The notes: a model not told the origin generated them from the letters alone. Shown: positions 34,515 to 44,840, counted from the stretch's first letter. The stretch: 64,000 bases of DNA from Desulfosporosinus orientis DSM 765 (GCF_000235605.1 NC_016584.1:1228001-1292000); one strand, 5' to 3'. A program made the numbers and translations.

Positions 34515-35855
34515 TTGTACGCAAATGAATATAGAAGTAAATTGCGTTACCCGGAAGAAGCAGTTAAAGTTGTTAAATCCGGTGATTGGGTTTTTATGAG
34601 CCACTTTGCCATGTTTCCGCAGGCTTTAGATGAAGCCTTATCTAAGCGTGTTGGCGAGGTAAGTGATGTTATGGTTAGAAGTGTGTGCGCTACTGTATCC
34701 CCTAAAATATGTACAGCCGATCCAGAGAAAAAGAGTTTCACCTATATGAGCGGCTATTTAAGTGGGCATGAAAGGAAACTAGGAGAGAAAGAACTCTGTT
34801 ATTATATACCGGGTAATTATAGCGCCAGTCCTACACTCATACGCAATGGAAGTGCGTATCCCCCAGACGTTGCTATGATTCAAACTACCCCGCCTGATAA
34901 CAATGGATACTTTAACTTTGGTACCTCTGTCTCTTATGCACGGGCTATTTGCGAAAAGGCTAAAACCATCATCCTGGAGGTTAATGATCAAGTTCCTTGG
35001 GTTTTAGGTGGTGAACAGGAATGCATACACATTTCAGAAGTGGACTATATAGTGGAAAAAAGTTATCAACTGCCTCAGCTGCCAGCAACTGCGACAGAAA
35101 CGGAAGCTGAAAGGGCAATCGCATCTTTATTAATTGAAGAGATAGAGGACGGAAGCTGTTTGCAATTTGGGATAGGGGGCATGCCCAATACTATAGCTAA
35201 AATGATTGCAGATAGTGATCTGAAAAATTTAGGCATCCATTCAGAAATGGCTACTACTTCTTACATTGATCTAATATTAAAAGGCAAAGTCAATGGATCA
35301 ATGAAGAATATTGACAAGTATAAAACCATCTTTACTTTTGCTATGGGCACTCAGAAACTTTATGATTTCATCGACAGGAATCCGGCTTTCGCCAGTTACC
35401 CTGTGGATATAACCAATAATCCTAGACGGATTGCCATAAATGACAAACAAATCGCTATAAATAATACGGTTGAAATAGATCTCTTGGGTCAGATAAGCTC
35501 GGAATCATCAGGAATTAAACAAATTTCTGGCACGGGCGGGCAATTAGATTTTACAATGGGAGCTTTCCAGTCTAAGGGGGGAAAACCCTTTATTTGCATG
35601 AGTTCAACTACCATGCAGGGTGGCAAGTTAATATCTCGAATCGTGCCTAGCATAAAAACTTTCTCTGCTGTTACTTGCCCTCGAACTTTTGCTCCTACAA
35701 TTGTCACAGAATATGGGAAGGCTCAGTTGACTGGAAAATCGACCTATAGACGGGCTGAAATGTTGATTGAGTTAGCCCATCCGGATTTCCGCGAAGAGTT
35801 GATCAAAGCTGCTCAAGCGCAGAAAATCTGGACCCGGACCAATAAAATTTCTTAA
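34515..35855 (+). CDS. Butyryl-CoA:acetate CoA-transferase-like (acetyl-CoA hydrolase/transferase family)
   Basis: TTG start behind AAGGAGGT; 446 residues. GIGGMPN at 219-225, catalytic Glu244 in LGIHSEMATTS, a Gly-rich GTGGQLDFTMGAF segment and C-terminal EYGKAQLTGKS with AHPDFR. Typical family length. It would exchange CoA between a product acyl-CoA and the imported acid. Paralogue of the CoA-transferase in the preceding block; the two share this role but probably differ in substrate. Confidence 0.92.
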   Translation: MYANEYRSKLRYPEEAVKVVKSGDWVFMSHFAMFPQALDEALSKRVGEVSDVMVRSVCATVSPKICTADPEKKSFTYMSGYLSGHERKLGEKELCYYIPGNYSASPTLIRNGSAYPPDVAMIQTTPPDNNGYFNFGTSVSYARAICEKAKTIILEVNDQVPWVLGGEQECIHISEVDYIVEKSYQLPQLPATATETEAERAIASLLIEEIEDGSCLQFGIGGMPNTIAKMIADSDLKNLGIHSEMATTSYIDLILKGKVNGSMKNIDKYKTIFTFAMGTQKLYDFIDRNPAFASYPVDITNNPRRIAINDKQIAINNTVEIDLLGQISSESSGIKQISGTGGQLDFTMGAFQSKGGKPFICMSSTTMQGGKLISRIVPSIKTFSAVTCPRTFAPTIVTEYGKAQLTGKSTYRRAEMLIELAHPDFREELIKAAQAQKIWTRTNKIS

Positions 35856-35972
35856 CAAGATTTTGACGGACGGACAATGGTAACGACCCAGAGGCTTTTA
35901 AAAACAATGGATGGTTCTGACCAAAGAAGTATAGCCGTATCAGCAAGGTTTGAAAATTTAGATCTCTCTCGC

Positions 35973-36007
35973 AGGGGCATTGTCAAATTCGACAGAGGCC
36001 CCTTTTT
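35973..36007 (+). terminator. Terminator after CoA-transferase
   Basis: Outer arms AGGGGC/GCCCCT with an inner TGTC/GACA pairing, followed by TTTTT. Confidence 0.8.
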
Positions 36008-36034
36008 AATTATAAGAATTTTCAAAATACTTTC

Positions 36035-36064
36035 TTTACGATAACAGTTTGGCTCTTGTATAAT
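36035..36064 (+). promoter_or_regulatory. Sigma-A type promoter of the second activator gene
   Basis: TTTACG, 18-base spacer, TATAAT (perfect -10). It ends 33 bases before the GTG start, so the activator has its own housekeeping promoter. Confidence 0.65.
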
Positions 36065-36097
36065 TAATCAAAGATACAAATAAATGAGGGATTTGAT

Positions 36098-37501
36098 GTG
36101 ATTAGTTGTATACATGCTGTTACAACAAGCTTTTTTCCCAGATGGGATCCAGAATTATTATTCAAAATCTTAAATAATATTCATGATGTCGTATTAGTTG
36201 TAGATTCCGATACGACCATTGTGTTTGCTAACGAGGCATATGCTAAAATTTTAGGGGTTCCTGTTGCAAAAGTTCTAGGACGGAGGCTAGATAAAATTGA
36301 ACCAAAAGCTAAGACGATTGAAGTGCTTCGTACCGGCGAGTCGAGTTACTGTCGTCAAAGTTATTTAAGTTCTCTTAGTGTGAATGTGGTAGGAAGTACA
36401 TTTCCTTTATACAATGGCAAGAACATCATTGGTTGTGTCTCTATATTCAAAAATATTAATGACGTTGTTGAACTAAATCGTGAGTTGAACCAAACAAAGG
36501 GTGTCGCTGACTATTTGAAAGAACAGTTAGAACAAGAAGAACAACTACCTAATTCCTTTGAAGAATATATTGGTCGCAACAGTCGCTTGAAAGAAACCTT
36601 GAAGTTAGCAGCCAAGGTAGCTAAAACAGATAGTACGGTATTAATTCTTGGTGAAAGTGGTGTAGGCAAAGAAGTATTGGCGAGGGTTGTTCATAAAAGT
36701 AGCACACGTAAGAATAGGCCTATGATCAAGGTTAATTGTGCTGCCATTCCAGAGGATCTGATAGAGAGCGAACTGTTTGGATATGAAGATGGGGCTTTTA
36801 CCGGGGCTAAAAAGGGAGGTAAACTCGGTAAGTTTGAACTAGCTCATAGAGGAACAATTTTTTTGGATGAAATCGGAGATATGAGCCTTACCATGCAAGC
36901 AAAACTGTTACGCACACTACAAGAAAAAGAGTTTGAACGGATAGGCGGTACAAAGGCCATTAAAGTCGACATCCGAGTAATTGCAGCCACAAATAGGAAT
37001 TTGGAACAAATGATTGAACAAGGTGCTTTCAGAAGTGACCTCTATTATCGACTGAATATTGTTCCTCTTATGCTGATTCCATTACGTGAGAGAAGAGATG
37101 ATATTTTAGAACTGGCTAAAGTATTTCTTAAACAGTTCGCTAAAGAGGTGGGTCACGAGCTGACTCTATCTCCGCAAGTTGAAAGAATTCTTAGGGCTTA
37201 TGAGTGGCCGGGTAATATACGGGAACTAAAAAATGTTTTAGAACATGCAAGCATAGTCTGCAGCAGTAAGGTCATTACCTCTAAACATTTGCCAGCGCAC
37301 ATTATTCCCAAAAAGCATCGTTCAAGTGTGAAGGAAAACTCCTACGACATAAAAGAAATTGTAGCTAGTGTCGAAAAGGAGGTAATCTTATCTGCGTTAA
37401 ACGCCTGCAACAATAACCGTACCGATGCATTAAAGGCGTTGGGAATTTCCAGAAAATCGTTTTACAATAAGCTGCACCAGTATGGAATAATTGATGTTTA
37501 A
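36098..37501 (+). CDS. Sigma-54-dependent transcriptional activator with PAS domain
   Basis: GTG start; 467 residues. PAS sensor (about 22-125), short coiled linker rich in Glu/Gln (128-152), AAA+ core with Walker A GESGVGKE (185-192), GAFTGA (232-237) and Walker [11 protein letters not shown], then a Fis-type HTH (about 428-465, [18 protein letters not shown]). All catalytic features are intact. Placed right after a symporter and CoA-transferase that have a sigma-54-like promoter with TTGTGTAA-N3-TTACACAA sites, so it is the probable regulator of that unit and senses its substrate or CoA ester through the PAS domain. Confidence 0.95.
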   Translation: MISCIHAVTTSFFPRWDPELLFKILNNIHDVVLVVDSDTTIVFANEAYAKILGVPVAKVLGRRLDKIEPKAKTIEVLRTGESSYCRQSYLSSLSVNVVGSTFPLYNGKNIIGCVSIFKNINDVVELNRELNQTKGVADYLKEQLEQEEQLPNSFEEYIGRNSRLKETLKLAAKVAKTDSTVLILGESGVGKEVLARVVHKSSTRKNRPMIKVNCAAIPEDLIESELFGYEDGAFTGAKKGGKLGKFELAHRGTIFLDEIGDMSLTMQAKLLRTLQEKEFERIGGTKAIKVDIRVIAATNRNLEQMIEQGAFRSDLYYRLNIVPLMLIPLRERRDDILELAKVFLKQFAKEVGHELTLSPQVERILRAYEWPGNIRELKNVLEHASIVCSSKVITSKHLPAHIIPKKHRSSVKENSYDIKEIVASVEKEVILSALNACNNNRTDALKALGISRKSFYNKLHQYGIIDV

Positions 37502-37671
37502 TCATTTAATGAACCAAACTTACATTCCAGAGAACCTTTTAGCTGAGTTATGAAGCTTTTGAGAAAAATGAGAAAAAATTTAGTCATCGGGCAATGTGGA
37601 GTGAATTTAGGGGTTGCGATTTTAGATCTAATATGGTATCCTATAAAAGCCTTCGGAAGAGGGTTATAAGT

Positions 37672-37748
37672 CGGGGCGTGGCTCAGCTTGGTAGAGCGCT
37701 ACCTTGGGGTGGTAGAGGTCGCACGTTCAAATCGTGTCGCTCCGACCA
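37672..37748 (+). tRNA. tRNA-Pro (anticodon GGG)
   Basis: Full cloverleaf of 77 nt with encoded CCA. Acceptor arm CGGGGCG/CGCTCCG, D-stem GCTC/GAGC, anticodon stem CTACC/GGTAG with loop TTGGGGT (anticodon GGG), T-arm GCACG-TTCAAAT-CGTGT, discriminator A. Confidence 0.97.
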
Positions 37749-37762
37749 AATACGAAATTAGG

Positions 37763-37806
37763 AAACCTGCAAAGCAGTGATATCACTGGATTTGCAGGTT
37801 TTTTTA
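37763..37806 (+). terminator. Terminator of the tRNA-Pro transcript
   Basis: AAACCTGCAAA/TTTGCAGGTTT outer stem with an inner CAGTGA/TCACTG stem, followed by T7. Confidence 0.92.
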
Positions 37807-37892
37807 TATTTGTTCGGGTAAACCATTTTTAATATAAAACCCCTAAATATCGGCTGAGTAAAGAAAAAAGTCGAAATTCAATAATCAAGCTC

Positions 37893-37927
37893 TAAATGTA
37901 GCAGAATTAGCATAAATGTAGCAGAAT
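37893..37927. repeat. 15-bp direct repeat upstream of the chemoreceptor gene
   Basis: TAAATGTAGCAGAAT occurs twice with starts 20 bp apart, about 140-170 bases before the chemoreceptor start. Spacing near two helical turns suggests a protein-binding site. The rest of this gap up to the chemoreceptor gene shows nothing assignable. Confidence 0.55.
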
Positions 37928-38063
37928 GGAGAGAAAACCTGGTGCTATGATTAAGTAGTGTCGTAATATAAGATCTACTATTGTTACCTGAATTATGTCG
38001 CACTTATTTTCAGACTCTTGCATGCTTTGAATATTTAATGAAAATTCAAAGGGGGATATTGGT

Positions 38064-40163
38064 ATGAAAATGAAACTTCAAACTAAGCTTCCAAAGAAGA
38101 GACATTTTAGTCTAAAATCAAAAATTGTTTTAGTTTCCGTGCTAATGGCCTTGGTTCCTCTGATTTCTATAAGCATTTTTATTTCCCTAAATATGCAAAG
38201 CCAAATGAGGACAGAATTTATTAAATCAGCCAAAGATCAAACCATTCAGGTTGATAACGCGTTGACTATGTATTTTAACGGCGTAAAAGAAAATGTTCAG
38301 CTGCTTGCCGAAGATTCTATAGTTACAAAAGCAGATAATACGATTACTTCCTATCTAGACCGAACAGAGGAAACCGTGCCCATGACTCCTTCACAAAACG
38401 GCGGAACTGAGTCGGAAATATATAATACATATGCTCATTTTGCTAATTCTCACCCCAGTGCTACTTATGTCTATATGGCCACTAAGAACGGTGGTTATAT
38501 TCAGTATCCTGAAGGATCCACCTATGCCCACTACAACCCGACAGAAAGACCTTATTATCAAGCAGCTATGAAAAACCCTGATAAAGTGACTATGACGGAT
38601 GCCTATTATTATAAGGCTGACGATACTGTTGAAATCAGCACTGTGACAACGATCAAAAACAATAACGGTGAAATCATAGGGGTTCAGGGCCTGGACGTGA
38701 ATCTTAAAGGTATCACTGATATGATCAAAAGTATTCATATCGGCAATACCGGTTTTATGATGTTGATACAAAACGATGGGACCATCTTGGCAGACCCGGA
38801 TGATGCCAAAATGAATTTTAAACCCGTCTCCGATTTAGGCATCAAAGAACTGGATAATCTTACGGGTATTTCGGAGCAAGCTTTTGAGACGAACTATAAA
38901 GGCAAACCTTATCTTATCAATGTTTACACCGCTCCAAACACAGGCTGGAAATACATCGCCTTTATGGAAAAAGCTGATATCTTCAGCTCGGTCGTTTATT
39001 TGAACAAAATAATCCTGGCTACAGCCGTTTTATTCACGATCATTGTTGTTATAGTGGCATTTTTATTCGCTAAGAAAATCACTGAGCCGTTAGTCTTTCT
39101 TGAAAAAACTGCTGGAACAATTGCCGCCGGAGACCTGACGCCTTACTGGGAGGTCACATCCAAAGATGAGGTCGGCTCGTTGTCATATTCCGTAAAACTA
39201 ATGCTAGAAAGCTTAAGAACTATTGTTGATAAAGTTCGTCAAGGAGCAAACTCCGTTTCTTCGGCTTCTCGAGACCTTAGCTCAAACACGGAACAGAATA
39301 CCCTTGTTTCCACTCAAATTGCCCAAGCTGCAACTGAGCTTGCTCAAAACTCTGAACGGCAAACAGAAAACATTCAGCAAATAAGTTCTATTATCGAAGA
39401 GACAACGGTATCGGTTACCCAAATTTCCAATACTGTTAAAACAGTATCGGATTTTGCCCGCAGTACTGCGGAAGAAGCTCAAGCGGGAAATCAATCGATG
39501 AGTACGGCAATGCAGCAAATGAACACTATTGAAATATCCGCACAAAGTATGTCCGGCGTGCTCAAAGGCCTGAATGAACGCTCCAACTCTATTGGTCTGA
39601 TTGTCCAACTTATCAGCGGAATTGCCGAACAGACAAACTTGCTGGCCCTTAATGCGGCCATAGAGTCGGCACGAGCCGGGGAACATGGGCGAGGGTTTGC
39701 GGTAGTTGCCGAAGAAGTCCGCAAACTGGCTGAGCAGTCCCAACAAGCAACCGTTGAAATATCTTCTCTAATTCAGAGCATGCAAAGGGACAGCGACCAG
39801 GCTGTTGAAGCCATGTCAGAAACCATTCGTTCCATTAATAGCGGAACACAGATAATTTCCAGCGGGGCAGCCGCCTTTCAACATATTGAAAGTTCCATAT
39901 TACACGTATCCCAACAAATTAGTGAAGTTGCCTCAGCCGCCGATACTTTGGCTGACGGCAGCAAAAATATGACCTCTTCCATTAAAGAAATTGAATACAT
40001 CACAGAAGGAGTCAATGCTGCAGGCCAAGAAATGGCCGCCAGTACGGAAGAGCAATCTGCAACCTTTGAAGAGATTGCAGCATCAGCTGAAGCATTATTC
40101 CGTCTCTCTCAAAATTTGCTTGAAGGAATGTCCCATCTTAAGCTGCATCAAAACGAAGCCTAG
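38064..40163 (+). CDS. Methyl-accepting chemotaxis protein with periplasmic-type Cache sensor
   Basis: Membrane chemoreceptor of 699 residues. Basic N-terminus, first membrane helix about 25-45, extracellular double-Cache-like domain (about 50-300, with the [11 protein letters not shown] and GVQGLDVNL segments typical of dCache_1), second helix about 312-335, HAMP about 336-390, and a long methyl-accepting signalling coiled coil whose hairpin tip contains [48 protein letters not shown]. Cache domains of this type often bind amino acids or carboxylates. Monocistronic, closed by a strong terminator. Confidence 0.95.
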   Translation: MKMKLQTKLPKKRHFSLKSKIVLVSVLMALVPLISISIFISLNMQSQMRTEFIKSAKDQTIQVDNALTMYFNGVKENVQLLAEDSIVTKADNTITSYLDRTEETVPMTPSQNGGTESEIYNTYAHFANSHPSATYVYMATKNGGYIQYPEGSTYAHYNPTERPYYQAAMKNPDKVTMTDAYYYKADDTVEISTVTTIKNNNGEIIGVQGLDVNLKGITDMIKSIHIGNTGFMMLIQNDGTILADPDDAKMNFKPVSDLGIKELDNLTGISEQAFETNYKGKPYLINVYTAPNTGWKYIAFMEKADIFSSVVYLNKIILATAVLFTIIVVIVAFLFAKKITEPLVFLEKTAGTIAAGDLTPYWEVTSKDEVGSLSYSVKLMLESLRTIVDKVRQGANSVSSASRDLSSNTEQNTLVSTQIAQAATELAQNSERQTENIQQISSIIEETTVSVTQISNTVKTVSDFARSTAEEAQAGNQSMSTAMQQMNTIEISAQSMSGVLKGLNERSNSIGLIVQLISGIAEQTNLLALNAAIESARAGEHGRGFAVVAEEVRKLAEQSQQATVEISSLIQSMQRDSDQAVEAMSETIRSINSGTQIISSGAAAFQHIESSILHVSQQISEVASAADTLADGSKNMTSSIKEIEYITEGVNAAGQEMAASTEEQSATFEEIAASAEALFRLSQNLLEGMSHLKLHQNEA

Positions 40164-40217
40164 ATTTGAAGCCAAGCTGCATTACCTTAAAAAAGTTCCT
40201 GCCGGTTTCCCGGATCC

Positions 40218-40269
40218 AAAGGACCTGCCGCCCTACGTTAGGTATAAACGTAAGGTGGCAGGTCCTTTT
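40218..40269 (+). terminator. Terminator after the chemoreceptor gene
   Basis: Long stem AAAGGACCTGCC/GGCAGGTCCTTT with an inner TACGTT/AACGTA stem, ending in TTTTA. Confidence 0.88.
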
Positions 40270-40349
40270 ATTCGGGAAATAGACCAGTATTTAGGAAATA
40301 TACCATAAATATTACCAATAATAATAGTACAAAAGGCTTATTTCTATGG

Positions 40350-40355
40350 TATAAT
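40350..40355 (+). promoter_or_regulatory. -10 element of the riboswitch transcript
   Basis: Perfect TATAAT about 19 bases before the riboswitch P1 stem; no convincing -35 box. Confidence 0.45.
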
Positions 40356-40373
40356 TGTCCTAAATTGAATACT

Positions 40374-40467
40374 AGTGACGATAAATAGCAAACTTGAGTG
40401 AAAGCCAAGGCGCAAAGCCTTGGGTCTTCCAGTTGTCTAACTGATGATTGCCAGGTTACCGATCACT
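40374..40467 (+). ncRNA. Cyclic di-GMP-I (GEMM) riboswitch-like aptamer
   Basis: Closing stem AGTGA/TCACT encloses the conserved blocks of the GEMM aptamer in order: AGCAAAC, a GTGAAAGC-capped hairpin, CGCAAAGCC followed by GGGTCTT, then ATTGCCAGGTTACCGAT. The GCAAAGCC and GGTTACCGA strings are the signature of the family. A hairpin with a T run follows 12 bases on. The next gene is a small membrane protein. Ligand could be c-di-GMP or, for variants, cGAMP; the deciding base cannot be placed safely by eye. Confidence 0.85.
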
Positions 40468-40478
40468 TAAACCTATAG

Positions 40479-40510
40479 TCGTCATGGCCTAGAAGGTGTG
40501 GCGATTTTTT
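40479..40510 (+). terminator. Expression-platform terminator of the riboswitch
   Basis: Arms TCGTCATGGCC and GGTGTGGCGA (several wobble pairs, one bulge) followed by T6, directly behind the aptamer; fits transcription-termination control. Confidence 0.75.
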
Positions 40511-40633
40511 AATTAAGAAAAAGCTGATGTTATTTTGAGGGGTTAAATCTCCTTTAGACTTAGGGTTCAATATGGTTTGGTATCGAATGTGAGAAAATCC
40601 TCAATGTATTTCGTGATTGTTGGGAAATGAAAT

Positions 40634-40933
40634 ATGGGGGTGTTTAAGGTGCTGATAATAGCGGCGGTTATTTGCTATCTTTCTTCTCTGTTATTCTATG
40701 CAATGGGATATTTAAAAGTGTTGGTACTCAATGCAGGTCATGTGACTGCTTATCATTCAACAATTTATGTAGCTCAGGCAATGAGTTATTTTGTTATAAC
40801 AATCTTCTTAGCTTTATTAGGCTCACTTTTGTTTTACGTTAAGATTACTAAGAATAAAGAGAGAAAAGTAATGACCCCAAATTTGGACATAAATTGTCCT
40901 GATGAAACGGATGTTAGAAGACGAGTGAGTTGA
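40634..40933 (+). CDS. Small membrane protein under a c-di-GMP-type riboswitch
   Basis: It has 99 residues with two hydrophobic helices (about 3-24 and 45-69), a short extracytoplasmic loop with two His and two Tyr, and a charged cytoplasmic tail. Ribosome site is weak. No family recognised. Lying downstream of the riboswitch terminator it is the evident regulated gene, so a role in motility, surface attachment or sporulation-type lifestyle switching is a guess from the ligand only. Confidence 0.65.
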   Translation: MGVFKVLIIAAVICYLSSLLFYAMGYLKVLVLNAGHVTAYHSTIYVAQAMSYFVITIFLALLGSLLFYVKITKNKERKVMTPNLDINCPDETDVRRRVS

Positions 40934-41125
40934 TCCAAAAGAGGAATTGACAATTTTTCGCAGTACTGCGCGGATTCTGCATAGGAAACTCAGAAATCAG
41001 CATAATATGCCTATGCTGGGTAAAAACTTATTGACCATTTAGTTGAATATAAAGATATAATGTTTCCATAAAATAAACATGTAACGGAAAGATCCGTAGA
41101 AAAGACTTAAGGATAGCAGGCGATT

Positions 41126-41674
41126 ATGGAAGATTTAATTATCAGCAAACAACTCAAACAAGTTCGCCAGGATAAACACCTGACCTTAGATGATTTAGCG
41201 AAGCGCACAGGATTTACGAAGAGTCTGCTGTCTAAGATCGAGAACAATAAGGTATCACCGCCCCTCAGTACTTTGATGAGAATAACCCGTGCCCTTGATG
41301 TTTCTTTAAGCGAGCTGTTTCGAGCAGCTGAGGCCCGGCACATTGAAATAGTGCGGGGAAATGTAAAAAAGCAAAGGCCTCAAAATATTGTTGAAGGACA
41401 AATGATGGAAACTCTTGTGCAGGGTTTTCCGGGACAAAAGTTTGAACCGATATTGGTGACTATTGACAGCCAAGAATCTAAGGATATTAAAATGTATGAT
41501 CATCCGGGACAAGAATTCATCTATGTTATAAGCGGTACAATGAAATATGCCTATGGAAATGAGGAATATATCGTTGAAGCAGGGGATTCCCTATACTTTC
41601 ATGCCGATGTACCACATGGTGCACTCCCTCTGCCAGGAGAAATAGTAACTTATCTTTCAATTTTAAGTCTCTAA
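41126..41674 (+). CDS. XRE-family regulator with C-terminal cupin
   Basis: It has 182 residues: HTH-XRE (about 8-64, LKQVRQDKHLTLDDLAKRTGFTKS) and a cupin-2 barrel (about 105-178, with HPGQEFIYVISG and GDSLYFHADVPHG). This two-domain form is common for repressors or activators that sense a small ligand or metal in the cupin pocket (PuuR/SutR-like). It stands alone, 134 bases before a methyltransferase gene. Target unknown. Confidence 0.92.
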   Translation: MEDLIISKQLKQVRQDKHLTLDDLAKRTGFTKSLLSKIENNKVSPPLSTLMRITRALDVSLSELFRAAEARHIEIVRGNVKKQRPQNIVEGQMMETLVQGFPGQKFEPILVTIDSQESKDIKMYDHPGQEFIYVISGTMKYAYGNEEYIVEAGDSLYFHADVPHGALPLPGEIVTYLSILSL

Positions 41675-41809
41675 ACGAAACTAAATGTCGCGAAGATATA
41701 GGGAATATAACATAATAATTATTTCCAGAGTTTTTTTATGTCACTATGGTTTCTTTACAGTAAACATAATATCTTATAAGGAAAATTTATTTTGAAGGAG
41801 GAATTTAAA

Positions 41810-42565
41810 TTGAACAACATTAATGAAGTGCGGAAAAATTTTGGGCAAAGGGCTGCGAAGTATCGGCTAAGTTCTACTCACAATAATTCTGAGGATTTGA
41901 AAAGAATGATTGAGATGATTAAGCCAAATTCGAGGGACTACGCTTTAGATGTGGCCACCGGAGGAGGGCACACCGCTATTGCCTTAGCCCAATCCGCAGA
42001 AAGAGTCGTGGCTATCGACATTACCCCGGAAATGTTAGCAGAGGCCAAGACTGCCGCCGCCCAAAAAGGCCTGACGAATCTTGTTTTTCAGGTGGAAGAT
42101 GTGCATAATTTGACTATTCCTGACGGCCAGTTTGACATTGTAGCCTCAAGGTTTGCTGCTCATCACTTTTCTAACATTAGTAAGTCATTGGCTGAAATGT
42201 GCAGAGTATTAAAACCCGGAGGTAAATTTTACATTTTAGATTGCTCTGTTGTTAATGGTGAAGAAATGGAAAAAGAAATAAACCGTCTTGAGTATTTACG
42301 GGATAGTTCCCATCAATGTTCTTATTCGCCAAGGTTATGGCAGAAGCTATTGGCAGACTTGCCCTTAACCATAAAGTATACCGCTTTGCATAAGTCACAA
42401 TATGAGCTGCCCGAATGGTTTGAGCGAATGGGCACGGTTCCCCGGAACAGGGAAGAAATTTTTAAGATACTAAACAACCTGTCCGCAGAATCGAAACTTC
42501 ATTATCCCTTTGGAACTGATTTCATAACGACTTATCGCTATGAAATCTTAGCAACTAAAAATTAA
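41810..42565 (+). CDS. Class I SAM-dependent methyltransferase
   Basis: TTG start behind AAGGAGGA gives 251 residues. Motif I DVATGGGHTAIAL (GGGH in place of the usual GxGxG), post-I Asp in VVAIDITPEM, motif II FDIVASRFAAHHF, motif III LKPGGKFYILD. Resembles UbiE/Methyltransf_11 proteins. The C-terminal third has a Trp/Tyr/Arg-rich segment that may shape a substrate pocket. Substrate not deducible. Confidence 0.88.
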   Translation: MNNINEVRKNFGQRAAKYRLSSTHNNSEDLKRMIEMIKPNSRDYALDVATGGGHTAIALAQSAERVVAIDITPEMLAEAKTAAAQKGLTNLVFQVEDVHNLTIPDGQFDIVASRFAAHHFSNISKSLAEMCRVLKPGGKFYILDCSVVNGEEMEKEINRLEYLRDSSHQCSYSPRLWQKLLADLPLTIKYTALHKSQYELPEWFERMGTVPRNREEIFKILNNLSAESKLHYPFGTDFITTYRYEILATKN

Positions 42566-42845
42566 CTAAGAGTATCAGCGCTGGAAAAAGAATTGCCGGG
42601 CTGAAAGTGATATTTATATCAGTGAAACAATAATCAGAGCTTAAGCGAGTTTTTGAGACGAGCCATCACTTTGTAAGTTTTTACCACATACAATGTAATA
42701 GGGGATAAAATAGGACAAGTAAGCGGTCTGAATATACGATCCTTCCAAAACGCCATGTCTCCAAGCAGGAGAAGGAAGGGTAAGAGTTGAATAAAACGGC
42801 AAAGATCATAGATAAGTCAATAGTTAACGGTATGGAGTGAATAAT

Positions 42846-43649
42846 TTGGATAAATTGATTGTCTTAGGAACAGGTCATGCAGGTGTGACAAAATGCTATA
42901 ATACATGCTTCGCCATTACGAATGACGAAAACTACCTATTAGTTGATGCCGGCGGCGGTAACGGCATTATTGGAAGGTTGGAAGAAGCTCAAATTCCTTT
43001 GGGGAAAATTCACCATGTATTTGTCAGCCATAAACATACGGATCATATCTTAGGACTGGTATGGGTCATTCGCAGAATAGGGCATCTCATTCATGGAAGG
43101 CAGTACGAGGGTAATCTCACAATTTACTGCCATGAGGAATTAGTCCATACTATCAGAGCCATTACAGAGGCTACTCTGGATAAGCCCATTATGGATCTCA
43201 TTGGGGAAAGAATTTTTCTACATGTCGTGACCGATGGAGAAAAGGAATTCATAGATGGCTATGAGTTTACTTTTTTTGATATTCATTCCATAAAGGCCAA
43301 ACAATTTGGCTTTAGAATGAGACTGAGTTCCGGCAAAAATCTTACCTTCCTCGGTGATGAGCCTTATAATCCAGTATGCCGGAGCTATGTTGAAAATTGT
43401 GAATGGCTGTTATCTGAAGCCTTCTGTCTTTACAGTGAACGAGATATCTTCAAACCTTACGAGAAACACCATAGTACGGTTAAAGAGGCCTGTGAACTTG
43501 CAGAGGAATTAAATATTAAGAATCTTGTCATCTGGCATACTGAAGATCAAAACCTTGCTCAGCGCCAGGAATTATATACCAACGAAGGGAAAAATTATTT
43601 CAAGGGGAATTTATATGTCCCCGATGATTTGGAAGTAATTCAACTCTAA
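42846..43649 (+). CDS. Metallo-beta-lactamase-fold hydrolase
   Basis: TTG start eight bases after GGAG gives 267 residues; a GTG three codons earlier overlaps that site. Zinc motif HKHTDH (HxHxDH), FLGDEP with the metal aspartate, and a downstream HH/HSTVKEA segment. RNase Z-like spacing but no exosite. Cytoplasmic, no signal peptide. Single gene after a 280-base gap that shows nothing assignable. Confidence 0.88.
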   Translation: MDKLIVLGTGHAGVTKCYNTCFAITNDENYLLVDAGGGNGIIGRLEEAQIPLGKIHHVFVSHKHTDHILGLVWVIRRIGHLIHGRQYEGNLTIYCHEELVHTIRAITEATLDKPIMDLIGERIFLHVVTDGEKEFIDGYEFTFFDIHSIKAKQFGFRMRLSSGKNLTFLGDEPYNPVCRSYVENCEWLLSEAFCLYSERDIFKPYEKHHSTVKEACELAEELNIKNLVIWHTEDQNLAQRQELYTNEGKNYFKGNLYVPDDLEVIQL

Positions 43650-43755
43650 TATACAAGAGTTCTTAGTTGGTTATTGTCTTACTCAGCTGAACAATAATCA
43701 GTCATCAATTTGTCGTTCCGCCGAAGAATAAGCAAAAACGATTAGTTAGAATTAA

Positions 43756-43803
43756 AAGGGGATGTCGCAAACTACTTATACAAGTAAATGGCGATCTCCC
43801 CTT
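43756..43803 (+). terminator. Hairpin after the metallo-hydrolase gene
   Basis: AAGGGGA/TCCCCTT and TCGC/GCGA paired across a two-base internal bulge, with an inner ACTACTT/AAGTA stem; T-rich sequence follows. Confidence 0.6.
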
Positions 43804-43866
43804 AGTTTGTTTTAATAAGCTATTTTCTAAAGCCGTGCCGATTTATCTGCGAACTGAAGACAAAGT

Positions 43867-44702
43867 TTATTCTGATCCGGCTTTTTTGATAAATTCCAGT
43901 ACTTCCGAACCAATTTCCAAATGATTGTTTGTTAATTGCTGCAAACCGGCTTGGAGGCTGCTCTTAGCGGCCGGTTTTTGAGGATCATTATCGGCTAAAT
44001 CTAAATAAGCCAGAGCCTGCAGACCAGTTTGCCCTTCTTCCCCCAGCTTTGCGGCCTAGGGGATGACTTCCGACAAGAGTTCTTGGTTGTTTAGTGTCTG
44101 ATTCAGATTTTTAGGCAAATCACTCAGCAATTGTAACCCTTTCCTTAGGGCTGATTCGGTAGGTCCATGCTTTCCAGAATGATATTCCTGCCAAAAAGCC
44201 CTTGATAAGTTGGCAAATTCGTTGTCGTTGCTGTCAGACAGTTTGTTTCGGCTGGAATACTGGCAGAATTTATGGAAATAGAAACTATTTTTGTCAATGT
44301 TTCACCAGGAAGGAGTGACGGGATGCCGGGAGAGATGGAATAAACAAACGTGATTCCTTGGGCCGCTGCAGTTTGCACCAGGCTCTTCATCTGCAGGAGT
44401 AGTCCGTCCGGATGATAGAGTTCTCCCCAATAGGCACGTTGATAAGGATCATCTTTAGGTGCGTATACATAGGTATTCATATGATTTTGGCCCATAAAGG
44501 AGAGCATGTTGATTCTTTGCTCTGTGGTCCAGGGGGTTCCATAGAACCCTTTAATAACTTCGCGTATCCCGAAACTGTCTTTAGGTATGGTTTGATTAGG
44601 CGGTGCAGGGGATCCGTCCTCCTGTATGGGTTGGGAGGGTGTGGGGGTACTTGGTGGGTTTCTTAATTCCGGATGTATCATATTGCTCTTAGATCTTCTC
44701 AA
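43867..44702 (-). pseudogene. Broken GH84 beta-N-acetylglucosaminidase (hyaluronidase-like)
   Basis: The minus-strand frame starts with a Pro-rich linker, then IREVIKGFYGTPWT, MNTYVYAPKDDPYQRAYW and ITFVYSISPG, the opening of the NAGidase catalytic domain. The frame then shifts. The family's C-terminal helical part reappears in another frame (LLSDLPKNLNQTL, then EEGQTGLQALAYLDLADNDP and EIGSEVLEFIKKAG), interrupted by one in-frame TAG where a Trp codon is likely. Several hundred residues of the catalytic barrel are missing. Not functional. Confidence 0.75.
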
Positions 44703-44800
44703 CTCGTAATGGTAGTAGTATATACAGGAAAGTTGCCGTCAATTATTAAACGCTTATCCTTCGAATCTGAGGCATAGCCTGATATTGTATAGGTATAATA

Positions 44801-44840
44801 ATAGGCCGACTGGGTAAATTTTTCTACCTGGTCGGCCTAT
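44801..44840. terminator. Terminator behind the LysR gene (bidirectional)
   Basis: Stem ATAGGCCGAC/GTCGGCCTAT with an inner GGTA/TACC stem. On the minus strand it lies just past the LysR stop. Confidence 0.8.

Noticed and set aside
39282-39746. 154-codon minus-strand frame
   Set aside because: Antisense shadow of the chemoreceptor signalling domain.
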